A stretch of DNA of 56,850 nucleotides from Thermococcus sp. (GTDB lineage Archaea > Methanobacteriota_B > Thermococci > Thermococcales > Thermococcaceae). A program made the position numbers and the translations under genes. The stretch spans positions 1-56,850 of the forward strand of contig NZ_JALSLB010000036.1 of assembly GCF_026988555.1 (NCBI RefSeq), written 5' to 3'. Below the pieces are notes generated by a model. It had not been told where the DNA came from. It saw nothing but the letters and a program-made list of their open reading frames with translations, and did not search any database. Shown in pieces: positions 42,862-51,491 of this stretch. Numbering within the stretch: the stretch's first letter is position 1; every line of letters begins with the position of its first letter.

Positions 42862-42881
42862 AGTACCCTCTAGAGGGTACT
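42862..42881. other. Perfect 20-bp palindrome
   Basis: AGTACCCTCTAGAGGGTACT is identical to its own reverse complement. It lies between convergent genes, 24 bp beyond the stop of the peptidase gene read on the minus strand and after a T-rich run (complement of GGTTAAAAAGG). It could be part of a bidirectional transcription end, a protein-binding site, or a scar of an integration. It is not part of any gene. Confidence 0.6.
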
Positions 42882-42904
42882 AAAGGAGAGGGGTTAAAAA
42901 GGCA

Positions 42905-44800
42905 CTAAACCTTCAGCCACCTCTCCATCCATTCCGCTATCAGCTCCAAGCGCTTTATCCTGTGCTTCGGCTTTCCGCCCCTGCTGAGGTCGTGGTTCTC
43001 GCCGGGGAAGATGGCCAGCTCAACGGTCTTTCCGAGGTATTTGAGCGCCGTGTAGAACTGGAGAGCCTCGGGGAGCCAGCACCGGTAGTCCTCCATCGAG
43101 TGGATTATGAGGAGGGGAGTTTCCACGTTCGGTGCGTACTTCAGCGGGCTCTTCTCCCAGTAGCCTCCCGTATTGCTCCACGGGTCGTCGCCTATCTGGT
43201 CGGGAGCGAAGTAATAGCCTATGTCCGTTGTTCCGAAGAAGCTCACCCAGTTCGAGATGGAGCGCTGGGTTACCGCCGCTTTAAAGCGCTTCGTGTGCCC
43301 CACAATCCAGTTGGTCATGAAGCCGCCGTAGGAGCCGCCGGTGACGCCAATTCTCTCCTCATCGATGAAGTCGAAGCGCTTTATGGCTTCGTCAACGACC
43401 TCCATTAAGTCCTGATAATCCCTCTCCCCATAGTGCCCCCTTATATCGGCGAACTCCTCACCGTAGCCGTCGCTTCCCCTCGGATTTGAGAATATCACCA
43501 CGAAGCCTTTCGCTGTTAAAACGTGGAACTCGTGCATGAAGGAGTAGCCGTAGGCTGTCTTCGGTCCTCCGTGAATCTCAAGCACGGCAGGATACTTTTT
43601 GCCCGGCTCAAAGTCAACGGGCTTCATAATCCACGCGTCAATTTCAACGCCGTCGCTGGCCTTGACCTTGAAGTGCTCCGGCTTCGAGAGTTTGTAGTCC
43701 TTAATCCATCCGTTGAAGTCCGTAACCTTCTTTTCCTTCCCGTCACGGAGAACGTAGAGCTCCGTTGGAGTGACCGCGTCCTGGGCGGTGACGGCTATGT
43801 AGTCCCCGATGGCAAAGCTCTCGACGCTTCTATTACCACTGATGACACGCTCGATTCTCCCCTCAAGGTTTACCCTGAAGAGGTTCGCCCTCGGGCCATC
43901 CGTTGCCACGTAATAAACCCAGCCGTCCCTGAAAACCAGCTCCGCCCTCTGGCTCCCCCTGACGTCGCAGTTGAGGGAGTTGTAGGCCGAGCGGTCGAGT
44001 TCCGAGGTGAGCTTCCTCATCTCGCCCGTCTCCGGGTTGTAGTGGTAGATGTGTGTGTTTGTTGGAATGCCCCTCTCGCGGGTGTTTGCCTTGAGGATGA
44101 ACGTACCGTCGTCGAGGGGAATGAAGTCCTGAACGCTCCACTCTCCGGGAGTGAGCCTTTTCGCCTTCCTGCCCTCAAGGGCGTAGAGGTCGCTCACCAT
44201 GGGCTTCCTCTCGCGGTCTTCCTGGGCAATGAAGTAGAGCCTGCCCTTGTGGAAGCGAACCTGCGAGACGTCGAGGTTCTTGGGGGTTAAGCGCCTTTTT
44301 CTGCCCGTCTCGATGTCCACCAGATAGACGACGCTCCTCTTTCCGTAGACCCAGCCGACACCGTTGAACCAGAAGGGAATCTCCTTGATGACGTGGACGT
44401 CGTCCTTCGGCTTCTTCTCGATGTCCACTGGCGTGACGACCGCTATGCCCTTCCCGTCCTCGGTGAATCGGAGGTTCTTAATCCCGTACTTGAACTTCGC
44501 CAAAAGCCTTGCCTCGCCGCCGTCGGTCGGGATTACGTACAGCTCGGCCTCGTCGCCTTTATCGCGCTTTGAGGTGAAAGCTATCAGCTTCCCGTCCGGT
44601 GAGAAGCGCGGATTCCCGTCCTTCTTTCCTGAGGTGAAGGGCCTGACCTTTCTGCCGTCGTAGAGGTAGAGCCTTGAGAAGTAGTCGTCCTTCTCAACGC
44701 TTATCTCCGTCACCTGAAAGACGAGCCTTCTTCCGAAGGCGTCGATGTTTCCCACGAGCTTGAACTTCCCGAGGTCTTTAATGCTCAATCCCTTAGGCAT
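42905..44800 (-). CDS. Acylaminoacyl-peptidase (S9 family)
   Basis: A 631-residue cytosolic serine peptidase of the S9C type. Residues 1-370 form a seven-bladed beta-propeller (repeats such as SPDGKLIAFTSKRD, FHKGRLYFIAQEDRE). Residues 385-631 are an alpha/beta-hydrolase domain with the oxyanion region HGGPKTAYG, the nucleophile Ser in GGSYGGF, the Asp in HSMEDYRC and the His in GENHDLSR. It removes N-acylated amino acids from peptides or acts as an oligopeptidase; homologues in Pyrococcus are described as acylaminoacyl-releasing enzymes. GGTGA is five bases before ATG 44800. It is divergent from tmcA. Confidence 0.92.
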   Translation of the reverse strand: MPKGLSIKDLGKFKLVGNIDAFGRRLVFQVTEISVEKDDYFSRLYLYDGRKVRPFTSGKKDGNPRFSPDGKLIAFTSKRDKGDEAELYVIPTDGGEARLLAKFKYGIKNLRFTEDGKGIAVVTPVDIEKKPKDDVHVIKEIPFWFNGVGWVYGKRSVVYLVDIETGRKRRLTPKNLDVSQVRFHKGRLYFIAQEDRERKPMVSDLYALEGRKAKRLTPGEWSVQDFIPLDDGTFILKANTRERGIPTNTHIYHYNPETGEMRKLTSELDRSAYNSLNCDVRGSQRAELVFRDGWVYYVATDGPRANLFRVNLEGRIERVISGNRSVESFAIGDYIAVTAQDAVTPTELYVLRDGKEKKVTDFNGWIKDYKLSKPEHFKVKASDGVEIDAWIMKPVDFEPGKKYPAVLEIHGGPKTAYGYSFMHEFHVLTAKGFVVIFSNPRGSDGYGEEFADIRGHYGERDYQDLMEVVDEAIKRFDFIDEERIGVTGGSYGGFMTNWIVGHTKRFKAAVTQRSISNWVSFFGTTDIGYYFAPDQIGDDPWSNTGGYWEKSPLKYAPNVETPLLIIHSMEDYRCWLPEALQFYTALKYLGKTVELAIFPGENHDLSRGGKPKHRIKRLELIAEWMERWLKV

Positions 44801-44928
44801 AAGAATCACCGAATAAACTGGATGTATTTCGTATAAAAGCTTAGCGTTTCGATGATTATCGAGAAGCTTTCAAACCCGCCTAACCTTTTTAAATCCCCCT
44901 TCTCCCTTTTATCCGGGAGGTGGCGGCC

Positions 44929-47361
44929 GTGACCGTCAAGGTCCGCTTTGATAAGGAAGTGAGAGACTACGCCAAAAGTGAGAAGATTAAGGATCAGGTT
45001 CTCAGGCTCACCGAGACGGCTTTAGCTCAGGCGCTTGAGAAGTTCCACAGGAGAATGATAATCATAGAAGGGGACACACTGAGGAAGGCGGAATTAGCGG
45101 GAATCCTGGCCGGCGCATCGGCCCGGGTTCTCAGGGATGTCCTGGATGAGCTCAAGGAGAAAAGGCTGAGGGATGAGAGTGAGGATAAAATTGAGGTCCT
45201 CTACGCGACGGACGCGCTCGGCGAGGATACCTTTGGAAGGAAGCGCTACGAGGCTTTCAGGAAGCACTTCGACCTTTTGGCAGGGGGTGCCGAGGTAAAG
45301 GCGGTTACCTTCAAGCACACCCGCGACATCCTCGGAAGGACGTACGACCTGCTCGTCCTTGATATGAGCTACGATTACTTCCCCAACGACCTTGGTAGGA
45401 TTATCGAGACCGTCCGCGGCGGAGGACTCATCTTCATACTCGCCCACCCATTCGAGAAGTGGAAGAACATGTGGACGGGCTTCCACAAGAGCCTCGTCAC
45501 GCCGCCCTACACGATAGACGACGTCAAGAAGCGCTTCAACAGGCGCCTCATCAGGAAGTTCACCGAGCATGAGGGCATCTACATCATCACCGAGAACGGA
45601 AAGCTCAGGAAGAAGCCAAAGAGGAACAAAACTCAGGCAAAGATCAGAGCGAGGAAGGGCGTTGAGATTCCCGAGGAGACTATCTTCCCGCGCGAGCTCT
45701 ACGAGATGGCCCTCACCGAAGGGCAGGTTGAAGTCCTTAAGGCCTTTGAGGGTCTGGTTGAGGAGGAGGGCATGCTTGTCCTCACCGCTGACAGGGGCCG
45801 TGGAAAGAGCGTCTCCGTTGGAATAGCCGCGATCGGACTCGCAGTGGCGCTCAAGAAGAGAACCAGAATAGTCGTGACTGCCCCCGAGCCGGAGAACGTC
45901 CAGGCCCTCTTCCGCTTCGCCAAGAGGGCCTTAGAGAGGCTCGGGTTCAAGCCGCACGTCGTCGAGGAGAGGGGCCTCATCAAGGAGCTCTACGCGAGGA
46001 AGATCGGCCTCCGCTATTATCCCCCCGCTGAAGGCTACAAAAAGACCGCCGACCTGTACATCCTCGATGAGGCCGCCGGAATCCACGTCCCGATACTCCA
46101 CAGGTACCTCAGCAAGCCGCGTGTGGTGTACTCCTCCACCATACACGGCTACGAGGGAGCGGGAAGGGGCTTCTCGGTCAAGTTCCTGAAGAGGGCCAGG
46201 GAGAAGCGCTCCTTTAAGGAGCTCCACATGGAGGAGCCGATACGCTACGCCGAGGGCGACCCCATTGAGAAGTGGCTCTTTGACGTCCTCCTGCTCGATG
46301 CCGAGCCAGTTGAGCTTACCGATGAGGACTACGAGCTCATAAAGAGCAAGGAGGTCTACTTCGAGGAGCCCGACCTCGACGACTGGTTCGAGAACGACAG
46401 GGAAGACCTCAGAAACTTCGTCGGCATCTACATTTTAGCGCACTACCGCAACAGGCCCAGCGACGTTGCCCTGCTCGCCGATGCGCCCCACCACAGGGCG
46501 AGGGTTCTCCGCCTCAAGAACGGCAAGATAGTTACGGCGATTCAGATAGCCGAGGAGGGCAACATACCCAAGAAGGTCATCGAGAAGATGGCGAAAGGCT
46601 ACAAGCCGCGCGGCAACATAATCCCGGACATGATGGTCAAGCACCACATGGCGAAGGAGTTCGCGAAGCTGAGGGGATACAGGATAGTTAGAATTGCCAC
46701 CCACCCGGACGCGATGGACATGGGACTTGGAAGCAAGGCGCTGGAGCTCCTTGAGAAGGAAGCGAGGGAGAAAGGCCTCGACTGGATAGGCTCGGGCTTC
46801 GGTGCGAGTGAAGAGCTTGCCCGCTTCTGGGTCCGGAACGGCTTCGCGGTGGTGCACCTCAGTCCAGCCCGCAACCCGGTCAGCGGTGAGTTCACCGCGA
46901 TAGTCCTCAAGCCGATAAGCGAGAGGGCGAAGAAGATCATCAAGAAGGCCAACGACGAGTTCCGCATAAGGCTGACGGAGTGGCTGGGCGATACCCACAG
47001 GGAGCTTGAGCCCGGGATAGCGCGCTGGCTTTTCGAGACGCCCTTCGGTGAGGCCGTGGATTATCCGGTTTACCTCACTGACGTCCAGAAGAAGAGACTG
47101 GACGCCTTCACGGGCAAGGTTCTCACTTACGACACCGTGCTTGACTCTGTCAAGCCGATAGTGAAGCTCTACTTCCTGGACGGCTGGATGAAGCCCTACC
47201 TCGACGAACGCCAGATAAAGCTGCTGATCTACAGGGTCCTTCAGTCTCACAGCTGGGAGGAGACGGCGAAACTCATAGACAGGACTGAGACCTTCACGAT
47301 GATAGAGGTGCGGGACATCATTAGAGGGCTCTGGTACTACTACAAACGGGTAATGAAATAA
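44929..47361 (+). CDS. tmcA: RNA cytidine acetyltransferase (TmcA/Nat10 type)
   Basis: An 810-residue enzyme that makes N4-acetylcytidine in RNA. The order is an N-terminal domain with DUF1726 (VLYATDALGEDTFGRKRYE), an RNA helicase-like ATPase with the P-loop TADRGRGKS and DEAAGIHV, a GNAT acetyltransferase domain (IVRIATHPDAMDMGLGSKALELL, with acetyl-CoA binding), and a C-terminal tRNA-binding region. In Thermococcus kodakarensis this enzyme acetylates rRNA, tRNA and mRNA widely at CCG sites. GTG 44929 follows GGAGGTGG at good spacing and is preferred over GTG 44920. A TATA-like CTTTTTAAATC lies near 44890. Confidence 0.95.
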   Translation: MTVKVRFDKEVRDYAKSEKIKDQVLRLTETALAQALEKFHRRMIIIEGDTLRKAELAGILAGASARVLRDVLDELKEKRLRDESEDKIEVLYATDALGEDTFGRKRYEAFRKHFDLLAGGAEVKAVTFKHTRDILGRTYDLLVLDMSYDYFPNDLGRIIETVRGGGLIFILAHPFEKWKNMWTGFHKSLVTPPYTIDDVKKRFNRRLIRKFTEHEGIYIITENGKLRKKPKRNKTQAKIRARKGVEIPEETIFPRELYEMALTEGQVEVLKAFEGLVEEEGMLVLTADRGRGKSVSVGIAAIGLAVALKKRTRIVVTAPEPENVQALFRFAKRALERLGFKPHVVEERGLIKELYARKIGLRYYPPAEGYKKTADLYILDEAAGIHVPILHRYLSKPRVVYSSTIHGYEGAGRGFSVKFLKRAREKRSFKELHMEEPIRYAEGDPIEKWLFDVLLLDAEPVELTDEDYELIKSKEVYFEEPDLDDWFENDREDLRNFVGIYILAHYRNRPSDVALLADAPHHRARVLRLKNGKIVTAIQIAEEGNIPKKVIEKMAKGYKPRGNIIPDMMVKHHMAKEFAKLRGYRIVRIATHPDAMDMGLGSKALELLEKEAREKGLDWIGSGFGASEELARFWVRNGFAVVHLSPARNPVSGEFTAIVLKPISERAKKIIKKANDEFRIRLTEWLGDTHRELEPGIARWLFETPFGEAVDYPVYLTDVQKKRLDAFTGKVLTYDTVLDSVKPIVKLYFLDGWMKPYLDERQIKLLIYRVLQSHSWEETAKLIDRTETFTMIEVRDIIRGLWYYYKRVMK

Positions 47362-47449
47362 GATTTAACCAATCCTGACTAACTTTTTATACCCCAACGT
47401 CATACCGGGCATTAGCGGGTATTGATTTATTATAACATCGGTGACAGCT

Positions 47450-47962
47450 ATGGCGGGTGGAAGTTGGGAAAAGATAGTTTCGATAACCAAGGGTGGCATG
47501 AAGAGCATAGGAATGATGAAAAAACGTATAGGTCGCGGAAAAAAGATAGCACTGCTTATAGATGGGCCAAACATCCTCAGGAAGGAGTTCGGGATAAAGC
47601 TGGAAGATATAGTTGAGGCTCTCGAGGGCATAGGAGACATCAGGGTGGCCAAGGTTGTCCTCAACCAGTACGCCCCCCAAGGACTCATAGAGGCTGTGTC
47701 CAACCAGGGCTTTGATGTTGCTGTTGTCTCCGGGGAGACGGGGGTAAAGCTGGCCGTGGAAGCTATGCGTGAGATTTACAATCCACACATAGACGTCATC
47801 GCGCTGGCCACACGCAACGCGGAGTTCCTCCCGGTCATACTAAAAGCTAAGGAAAAAGGAAAGGAGGCGGTGGTCATAGGGATAGAACCCGGGTTTTCGG
47901 TGGCCCTCAAGCATGCCGCCGATTACACCATAACGCTGGGGGAAGGCGGTGAGGGGCGATGA
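47450..47962 (+). CDS. NYN-domain protein, degenerate paralogue
   Basis: A 170-residue NYN/PIN-like (LabA/DUF88, TIGR00288) protein. The first acidic motif is intact (LLIDGPN, D38), but the following metal-binding sites are lost compared with the next gene: GDTDVRV is GETGVKL here (Asp to Gly98), and TRDADF is TRNAEF (Asp to Asn123, Asp to Glu125). It is therefore predicted to be a poor or inactive nuclease. A basic N-terminal stretch (MMKKRIGRGKK) may bind RNA. GGTGA is five bases before ATG 47450. Its TGA overlaps the ATG of the second paralogue (ATGA), and part of the DNA (about 40 bp near 47650) is identical to the second gene. Confidence 0.85.
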   Translation: MAGGSWEKIVSITKGGMKSIGMMKKRIGRGKKIALLIDGPNILRKEFGIKLEDIVEALEGIGDIRVAKVVLNQYAPQGLIEAVSNQGFDVAVVSGETGVKLAVEAMREIYNPHIDVIALATRNAEFLPVILKAKEKGKEAVVIGIEPGFSVALKHAADYTITLGEGGEGR

Positions 47963-48486
47963 AAGAGACCCTCTTTAAGGTTCTTAGAAGGGGAGAGAAG
48001 GAGACCAAACCCCCGGAGGAGAAACCTCCCAAGCCCAAGATTAGGAAAGATATAGGCCTGATAATCGATGGGCCTAATATCCTCCGGAAGGAGTTCGGGA
48101 TAAAGCTGGAGGACATCATGGAAGCCCTTGAAAAAGTTGGGAAAGTACGCATAGCCAAGGTTGTCCTCAACCAGTACGCCCCCCAAGGACTCATCGAAGC
48201 CGTAGTCAATCAGGGACTTGAACCGATAATCGTTGCTGGGGATACCGACGTCCGGGTGGCGATCGAGGCCATGGAGATGATTTACAGCTCCGACGTTGGG
48301 GTCATCGCACTGGCGACCCGTGACGCGGATTTCCTGCCGATAATAAACGAGGCAAAGAGTCAGGGAAAGGAAACCATAGTAATTGGGGCGGATCCAGGTT
48401 TTTCGGTGGCCCTTCAGAACGCGGCCGACTACGTTATAAAAATGACGAGCCGTGGAGATGCTGAGAGGAGTCCGAATGGTTTTTAA
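47959..48486 (+). CDS. NYN-domain nuclease, catalytic paralogue
   Basis: A 175-residue NYN-domain protein of the LabA/DUF88 type. All expected acidic positions are kept: D37 in LIIDGPN, D95/D97 in GDTDV, and D122/D124 in TRDADF, a set that coordinates metal in PIN/NYN RNases. The N-terminal 30 residues are charged and proline-rich (KETKPPEEKPPKPKIRK), unlike the first paralogue. Translational coupling to the degenerate copy by a four-base overlap suggests a hetero-oligomer in which only this chain cuts RNA. The RNA substrate is unknown. It is followed by a cation exchanger gene. Confidence 0.87.
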   Translation: MKETLFKVLRRGEKETKPPEEKPPKPKIRKDIGLIIDGPNILRKEFGIKLEDIMEALEKVGKVRIAKVVLNQYAPQGLIEAVVNQGLEPIIVAGDTDVRVAIEAMEMIYSSDVGVIALATRDADFLPIINEAKSQGKETIVIGADPGFSVALQNAADYVIKMTSRGDAERSPNGF

Positions 48487-48519
48487 GTTTCTTCCCTAGA
48501 TTGTTTGGTGGGGCATTTG

Positions 48520-49434
48520 ATGGTTGAAATCGCTCTATTTGTACTTGGTTTTGTCCTTCTAATCTGGGGTAGCGACGTCTTCGTTGATGCTGCATCCCGT
48601 GTTGCGAAAGGCTTTGGTGTCAGCGAGTTCCTAATTGCCCTAATCCTTGCGAGTATAGCCACGACCCTTCCAGAGGTGACCGTGTCCGCTGTAGCGGCGT
48701 TTCACAAAAACAGTGGCATAGCCCTTGGAAACGCGGTGGGCAGTGCCCTCGCCAATATCTCCCTCATCCTCGGCGTTTCCTCCATCATCCGTCCCCTGGA
48801 GGTGGACACCGACGCATGGAAGAACGCCCTTTTTATGCTGGGGATAACCCTTTACTCGGCCATCCTCATGTACGATGGCACGATAAGCCGTCTCGACGGC
48901 CTCACGCTTGTACTCATCTACTTCGGTTTTCTGTACTTCCTCCACTCCAAGCACGTGCGGCTGGGGTACGGTGAGGTGGAGGGAGGAAACCCTCGCAGAG
49001 ACCTACTGATAATGCTCGGCAGTGGGCTGGCGGTTGTTTTAGGGGCTAGGGTAGTCGTCAGCACAGCTGTGGAGCTTGCGAGGACGCTGGGCATCCCTGA
49101 GGTTGTCATAGGGTTGACCCTCGTTTCTGTGGGCACGTCCATGCCGGAACTTGCCAATTCTCTGACCGCCACACTGAAGAACCTTCCCAACATAAGCGTT
49201 GGGAACATAGTAGGTGCAAACATCCTGGATATCCTGATGGTGATTGGGATAGCGGCCTTGATACACCCGATACGGGTTGATCCGGGTATCTTCTCTTTCA
49301 CCCTCCCGCTGACGCTCCTCGTCATGGGCCTACTGACAGGAATCCTGAGGTTAAGAAGTAGGGTCGACAGGATGACCGGTGCGGCCTTCCTCGCGGTGTA
49401 TTCGTACTTCCTCTACGTTCAGTTCGGAGGCTGA
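48520..49434 (+). CDS. Cation/Ca(2+) exchanger (CaCA family, YrbG-like)
   Basis: A 304-residue integral membrane antiporter with about ten membrane segments in two inverted halves. The alpha-1 repeat is ILASIATTLPEVTVSAVAAFHKNSGIALGNAVGSALAN; the alpha-2 repeat is GLTLVSVGTSMPELANSLTATLKNLPNISVGNIVGANILD. Each has the Glu (LPE, MPE) and Asn needed for Ca and Na binding, as in the archaeal NCX structure. It exports Ca2+ or exchanges it for Na+. A TTG 15 bp earlier opens the frame, but ATG 48520 with GGTGGGG upstream is preferred. The end is 143 bp before the thiamine-type binding protein, with a T-rich stretch after the stop. Confidence 0.92.
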   Translation: MVEIALFVLGFVLLIWGSDVFVDAASRVAKGFGVSEFLIALILASIATTLPEVTVSAVAAFHKNSGIALGNAVGSALANISLILGVSSIIRPLEVDTDAWKNALFMLGITLYSAILMYDGTISRLDGLTLVLIYFGFLYFLHSKHVRLGYGEVEGGNPRRDLLIMLGSGLAVVLGARVVVSTAVELARTLGIPEVVIGLTLVSVGTSMPELANSLTATLKNLPNISVGNIVGANILDILMVIGIAALIHPIRVDPGIFSFTLPLTLLVMGLLTGILRLRSRVDRMTGAAFLAVYSYFLYVQFGG

Positions 49435-49485
49435 GGCCGTACCGTCTGTTTTTAGATTTTCTTCTGCCCGGAGATTAAGCCGTGA

Positions 49486-49549
49486 TTCCCACATCTGGGA
49501 AGCAAACCTTTATTTACCCTGTTATCACCATCTCTTTGAAAATGATAAC
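49486..49549 (+). promoter_or_regulatory. Promoter and inverted-repeat operator of thiamine-type SBP gene
   Basis: A TATA-like TTTATTTA (49509-49516) predicts a start near 49537. The inverted repeat GTTATCA (49521-49527) / TGATAAC (49543-49549), a perfect seven-base pair match with 15 bases between, spans it and is a candidate operator. A second inverted repeat, TTCCCA-CATC-TGGGAA (49486-49501), lies before the TATA element. No THI-element riboswitch core is visible. Confidence 0.5.
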
Positions 49550-49577
49550 TTGGTATTAACATCTTGGAGGTGAGCGG

Positions 49578-50735
49578 ATGAGAAAACTCGCCGTGCTGAT
49601 GATTCTGGCGCTGCTGATTGGGATGGCTGGATCTGTCAGTCCCGTTAAGGGCGCGGAAAGCAAAGAACTCACGATCTACACCTACGACAGCTTTGTGAGC
49701 TACGGTCTAGCAAACGCCACCATACCTGAGTTTGAAAAGGCTTATGGGGTTAAAGTCAATGTGATAACCGCGGGGGACGCTGGGGAGGTCCTGAACAAGC
49801 TGATCCTTGAAAAGGGCAATCCTCAAGCCGACGTCGTCATCGGGATAGACAACAGCCTCGCGGCCAAGGCCATCGATGCGGGCGTCCTTGAGGTTTACAG
49901 ACCCCCCAACATCAACGTCGTTCCAAAGGAGCTGATAGACGCACTTGACCCCACCTATCACCTAATCCCCTATGACTACGGTGCCATCGCCATCGTCTAC
50001 AAGAAGAATCAGGTGCAGAACCCTCCGGAGACTTTTGGGGACCTCCTTAACCCCAAGTGGAAGAAGAGTCTTATCCTGGAGGATCCCAGAACGAGCTCCA
50101 CTGGGATGGCATTCCTTCTGTGGACCATCGCGGCCTACGGAGACCCCGGCTGGCTATACTACTGGGAGAAGCTAAAACCCCAGATATACCAGATAACCAA
50201 GGGCTGGGACGCTGGATGGGAGATGTGGGATAAAGGTGAGGCTCCCCTGTTCCTCAGCTACGCAACAGACCCTGCCTACGACGCCTACTATTACACCAAC
50301 GGTACGGAACCAAACATAGGTGCGATTCTGCTCAACAACACCGCTTACATTCAGGTTGAGGGCATTGGTATAGTAAAGGGCTGCAAGCACCCGGATCTCG
50401 CAAAGAAGTTTGTGGAATTCGTCCTGAGTAAGGAGTTCCAGAGGGAGGTGCCCCTTCATAACTGGATGTTTCCGGCGAGTAAAGAAGTTGGGCTTCCTGG
50501 AGTCTATAAGTACGCCGCGAAGCCCAGGAAGATCCTCGATCCAAAGCCCGGGGAGATAAAGGCTAACTACAACAGGTGGTTGCAGGAGTGGACGGAGCTT
50601 ATGGTTGAGGGCAAGAGTCCAGAGGAGATAATAAAAGAACATGAGACCAGGACCGGCTCGGAAAAAAGCATATGCGGTCCGGTGGCGATAGTCGCCCTCG
50701 CGGTAATTCCGCTCCTCCTCAGGAAGAGGAGGTGA
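49578..50735 (+). CDS. Thiamine-type ABC substrate-binding protein with CGP-CTERM
   Basis: A 385-residue exported binding protein. Residues 1-25 form a signal peptide. The mature part is a type II binding fold of the TbpA family: ELTIYTYDSFVSYGLANATIPEFEKAYGVKV, GNPQADVVIGIDNSLAAKA, PYDYGAIAIVYKK, DPRTSSTGMAFLLWTIAAYG, then YIQVEGIGIVKGCKHPDLAKKFVEF. The C-terminal CGP-CTERM tail (SICGPVAIVALAVIPLLLRKR) predicts surface anchoring rather than an N-terminal lipid. It should capture thiamine or a related cation and deliver it to a permease encoded elsewhere, as no partner genes adjoin it. GGAGGTGA precedes the ATG. A tRNA gene follows 63 bp downstream. Confidence 0.88.
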   Translation: MRKLAVLMILALLIGMAGSVSPVKGAESKELTIYTYDSFVSYGLANATIPEFEKAYGVKVNVITAGDAGEVLNKLILEKGNPQADVVIGIDNSLAAKAIDAGVLEVYRPPNINVVPKELIDALDPTYHLIPYDYGAIAIVYKKNQVQNPPETFGDLLNPKWKKSLILEDPRTSSTGMAFLLWTIAAYGDPGWLYYWEKLKPQIYQITKGWDAGWEMWDKGEAPLFLSYATDPAYDAYYYTNGTEPNIGAILLNNTAYIQVEGIGIVKGCKHPDLAKKFVEFVLSKEFQREVPLHNWMFPASKEVGLPGVYKYAAKPRKILDPKPGEIKANYNRWLQEWTELMVEGKSPEEIIKEHETRTGSEKSICGPVAIVALAVIPLLLRKRR

Positions 50736-50797
50736 GGTTTCTCCTTTTCCTTTCCCACCGCAACTTTTATAAGAGCGCCCCGGCACCTTAGGAGCGA

Positions 50798-51079
<282 letters not shown>

Positions 51080-51137
51080 TTTGGCCCACCTATGGGATAA
51101 TGGCCGGAGGTGGATATTAAGACTGCGGTCATGCGGA

Positions 51138-51491
51138 TCACCAAAGGTCCTTTAGATCTCCAATCTGGAATTTCCAAAGTTTGGCTATGGTCTCCATGCG
51201 GTTAGAAAAGCCGTCGCTAAGAATGTATGACTTATCAGAGCTTATACGGAGCATTTTCAGGGCCAGCATTTTCTTTATGACTCTAAAGTACACCACCTGG
51301 TCGCTCTTGTCCTTGAACATCTCCTTGTAGTCATCTGGATAAAGGCGGCCCTGCTCCTTAATGCGTTCGAGGACTTTGTACGCTATCTCCAGGCTCCTGC
51401 CGTCGAAGATTAGTTCGAGTGGGCTATCGGCCGGCTCATATGTGGGGATTTTGAGAGCGACATAATCTGGAAGTTTTCTTCGCCTTGGCAT
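51138..51491 (-). CDS. Winged-helix-like small DNA-binding protein
   Basis: A 117-residue protein. The first 30 residues are basic and extended (MPRRRKLPDYVALKIPTYEP). The following part looks like a winged helix: SLEIAYKVLERIKEQGRLYPDDYKEMF, then QVVYFRVIKKMLALKMLRISSDKSYILSDGFS as recognition helix and wing. It is probably a transcriptional regulator of the element. GGTGG lies seven bases before the ATG, and a GTTAGTAT motif overlaps the start region. TATA-like AATATTTTAG lies near 51525. It is the gene next to int(N), 59 bp from the integrase start. Confidence 0.65.
   Translation of the reverse strand: MPRRRKLPDYVALKIPTYEPADSPLELIFDGRSLEIAYKVLERIKEQGRLYPDDYKEMFKDKSDQVVYFRVIKKMLALKMLRISSDKSYILSDGFSNRMETIAKLWKFQIGDLKDLW

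Noticed and set aside
43523-44290. A 255-codon open frame opposite the acylaminoacyl-peptidase
   Set aside because: Shadow frame; the propeller and hydrolase motifs are on the minus strand.
49435-49577. A TPP (THI-element) riboswitch before the thiamine-type binding protein
   Set aside because: The conserved CUGAGA and related core elements are absent, and the predicted transcription start leaves only about 40 nt of leader.
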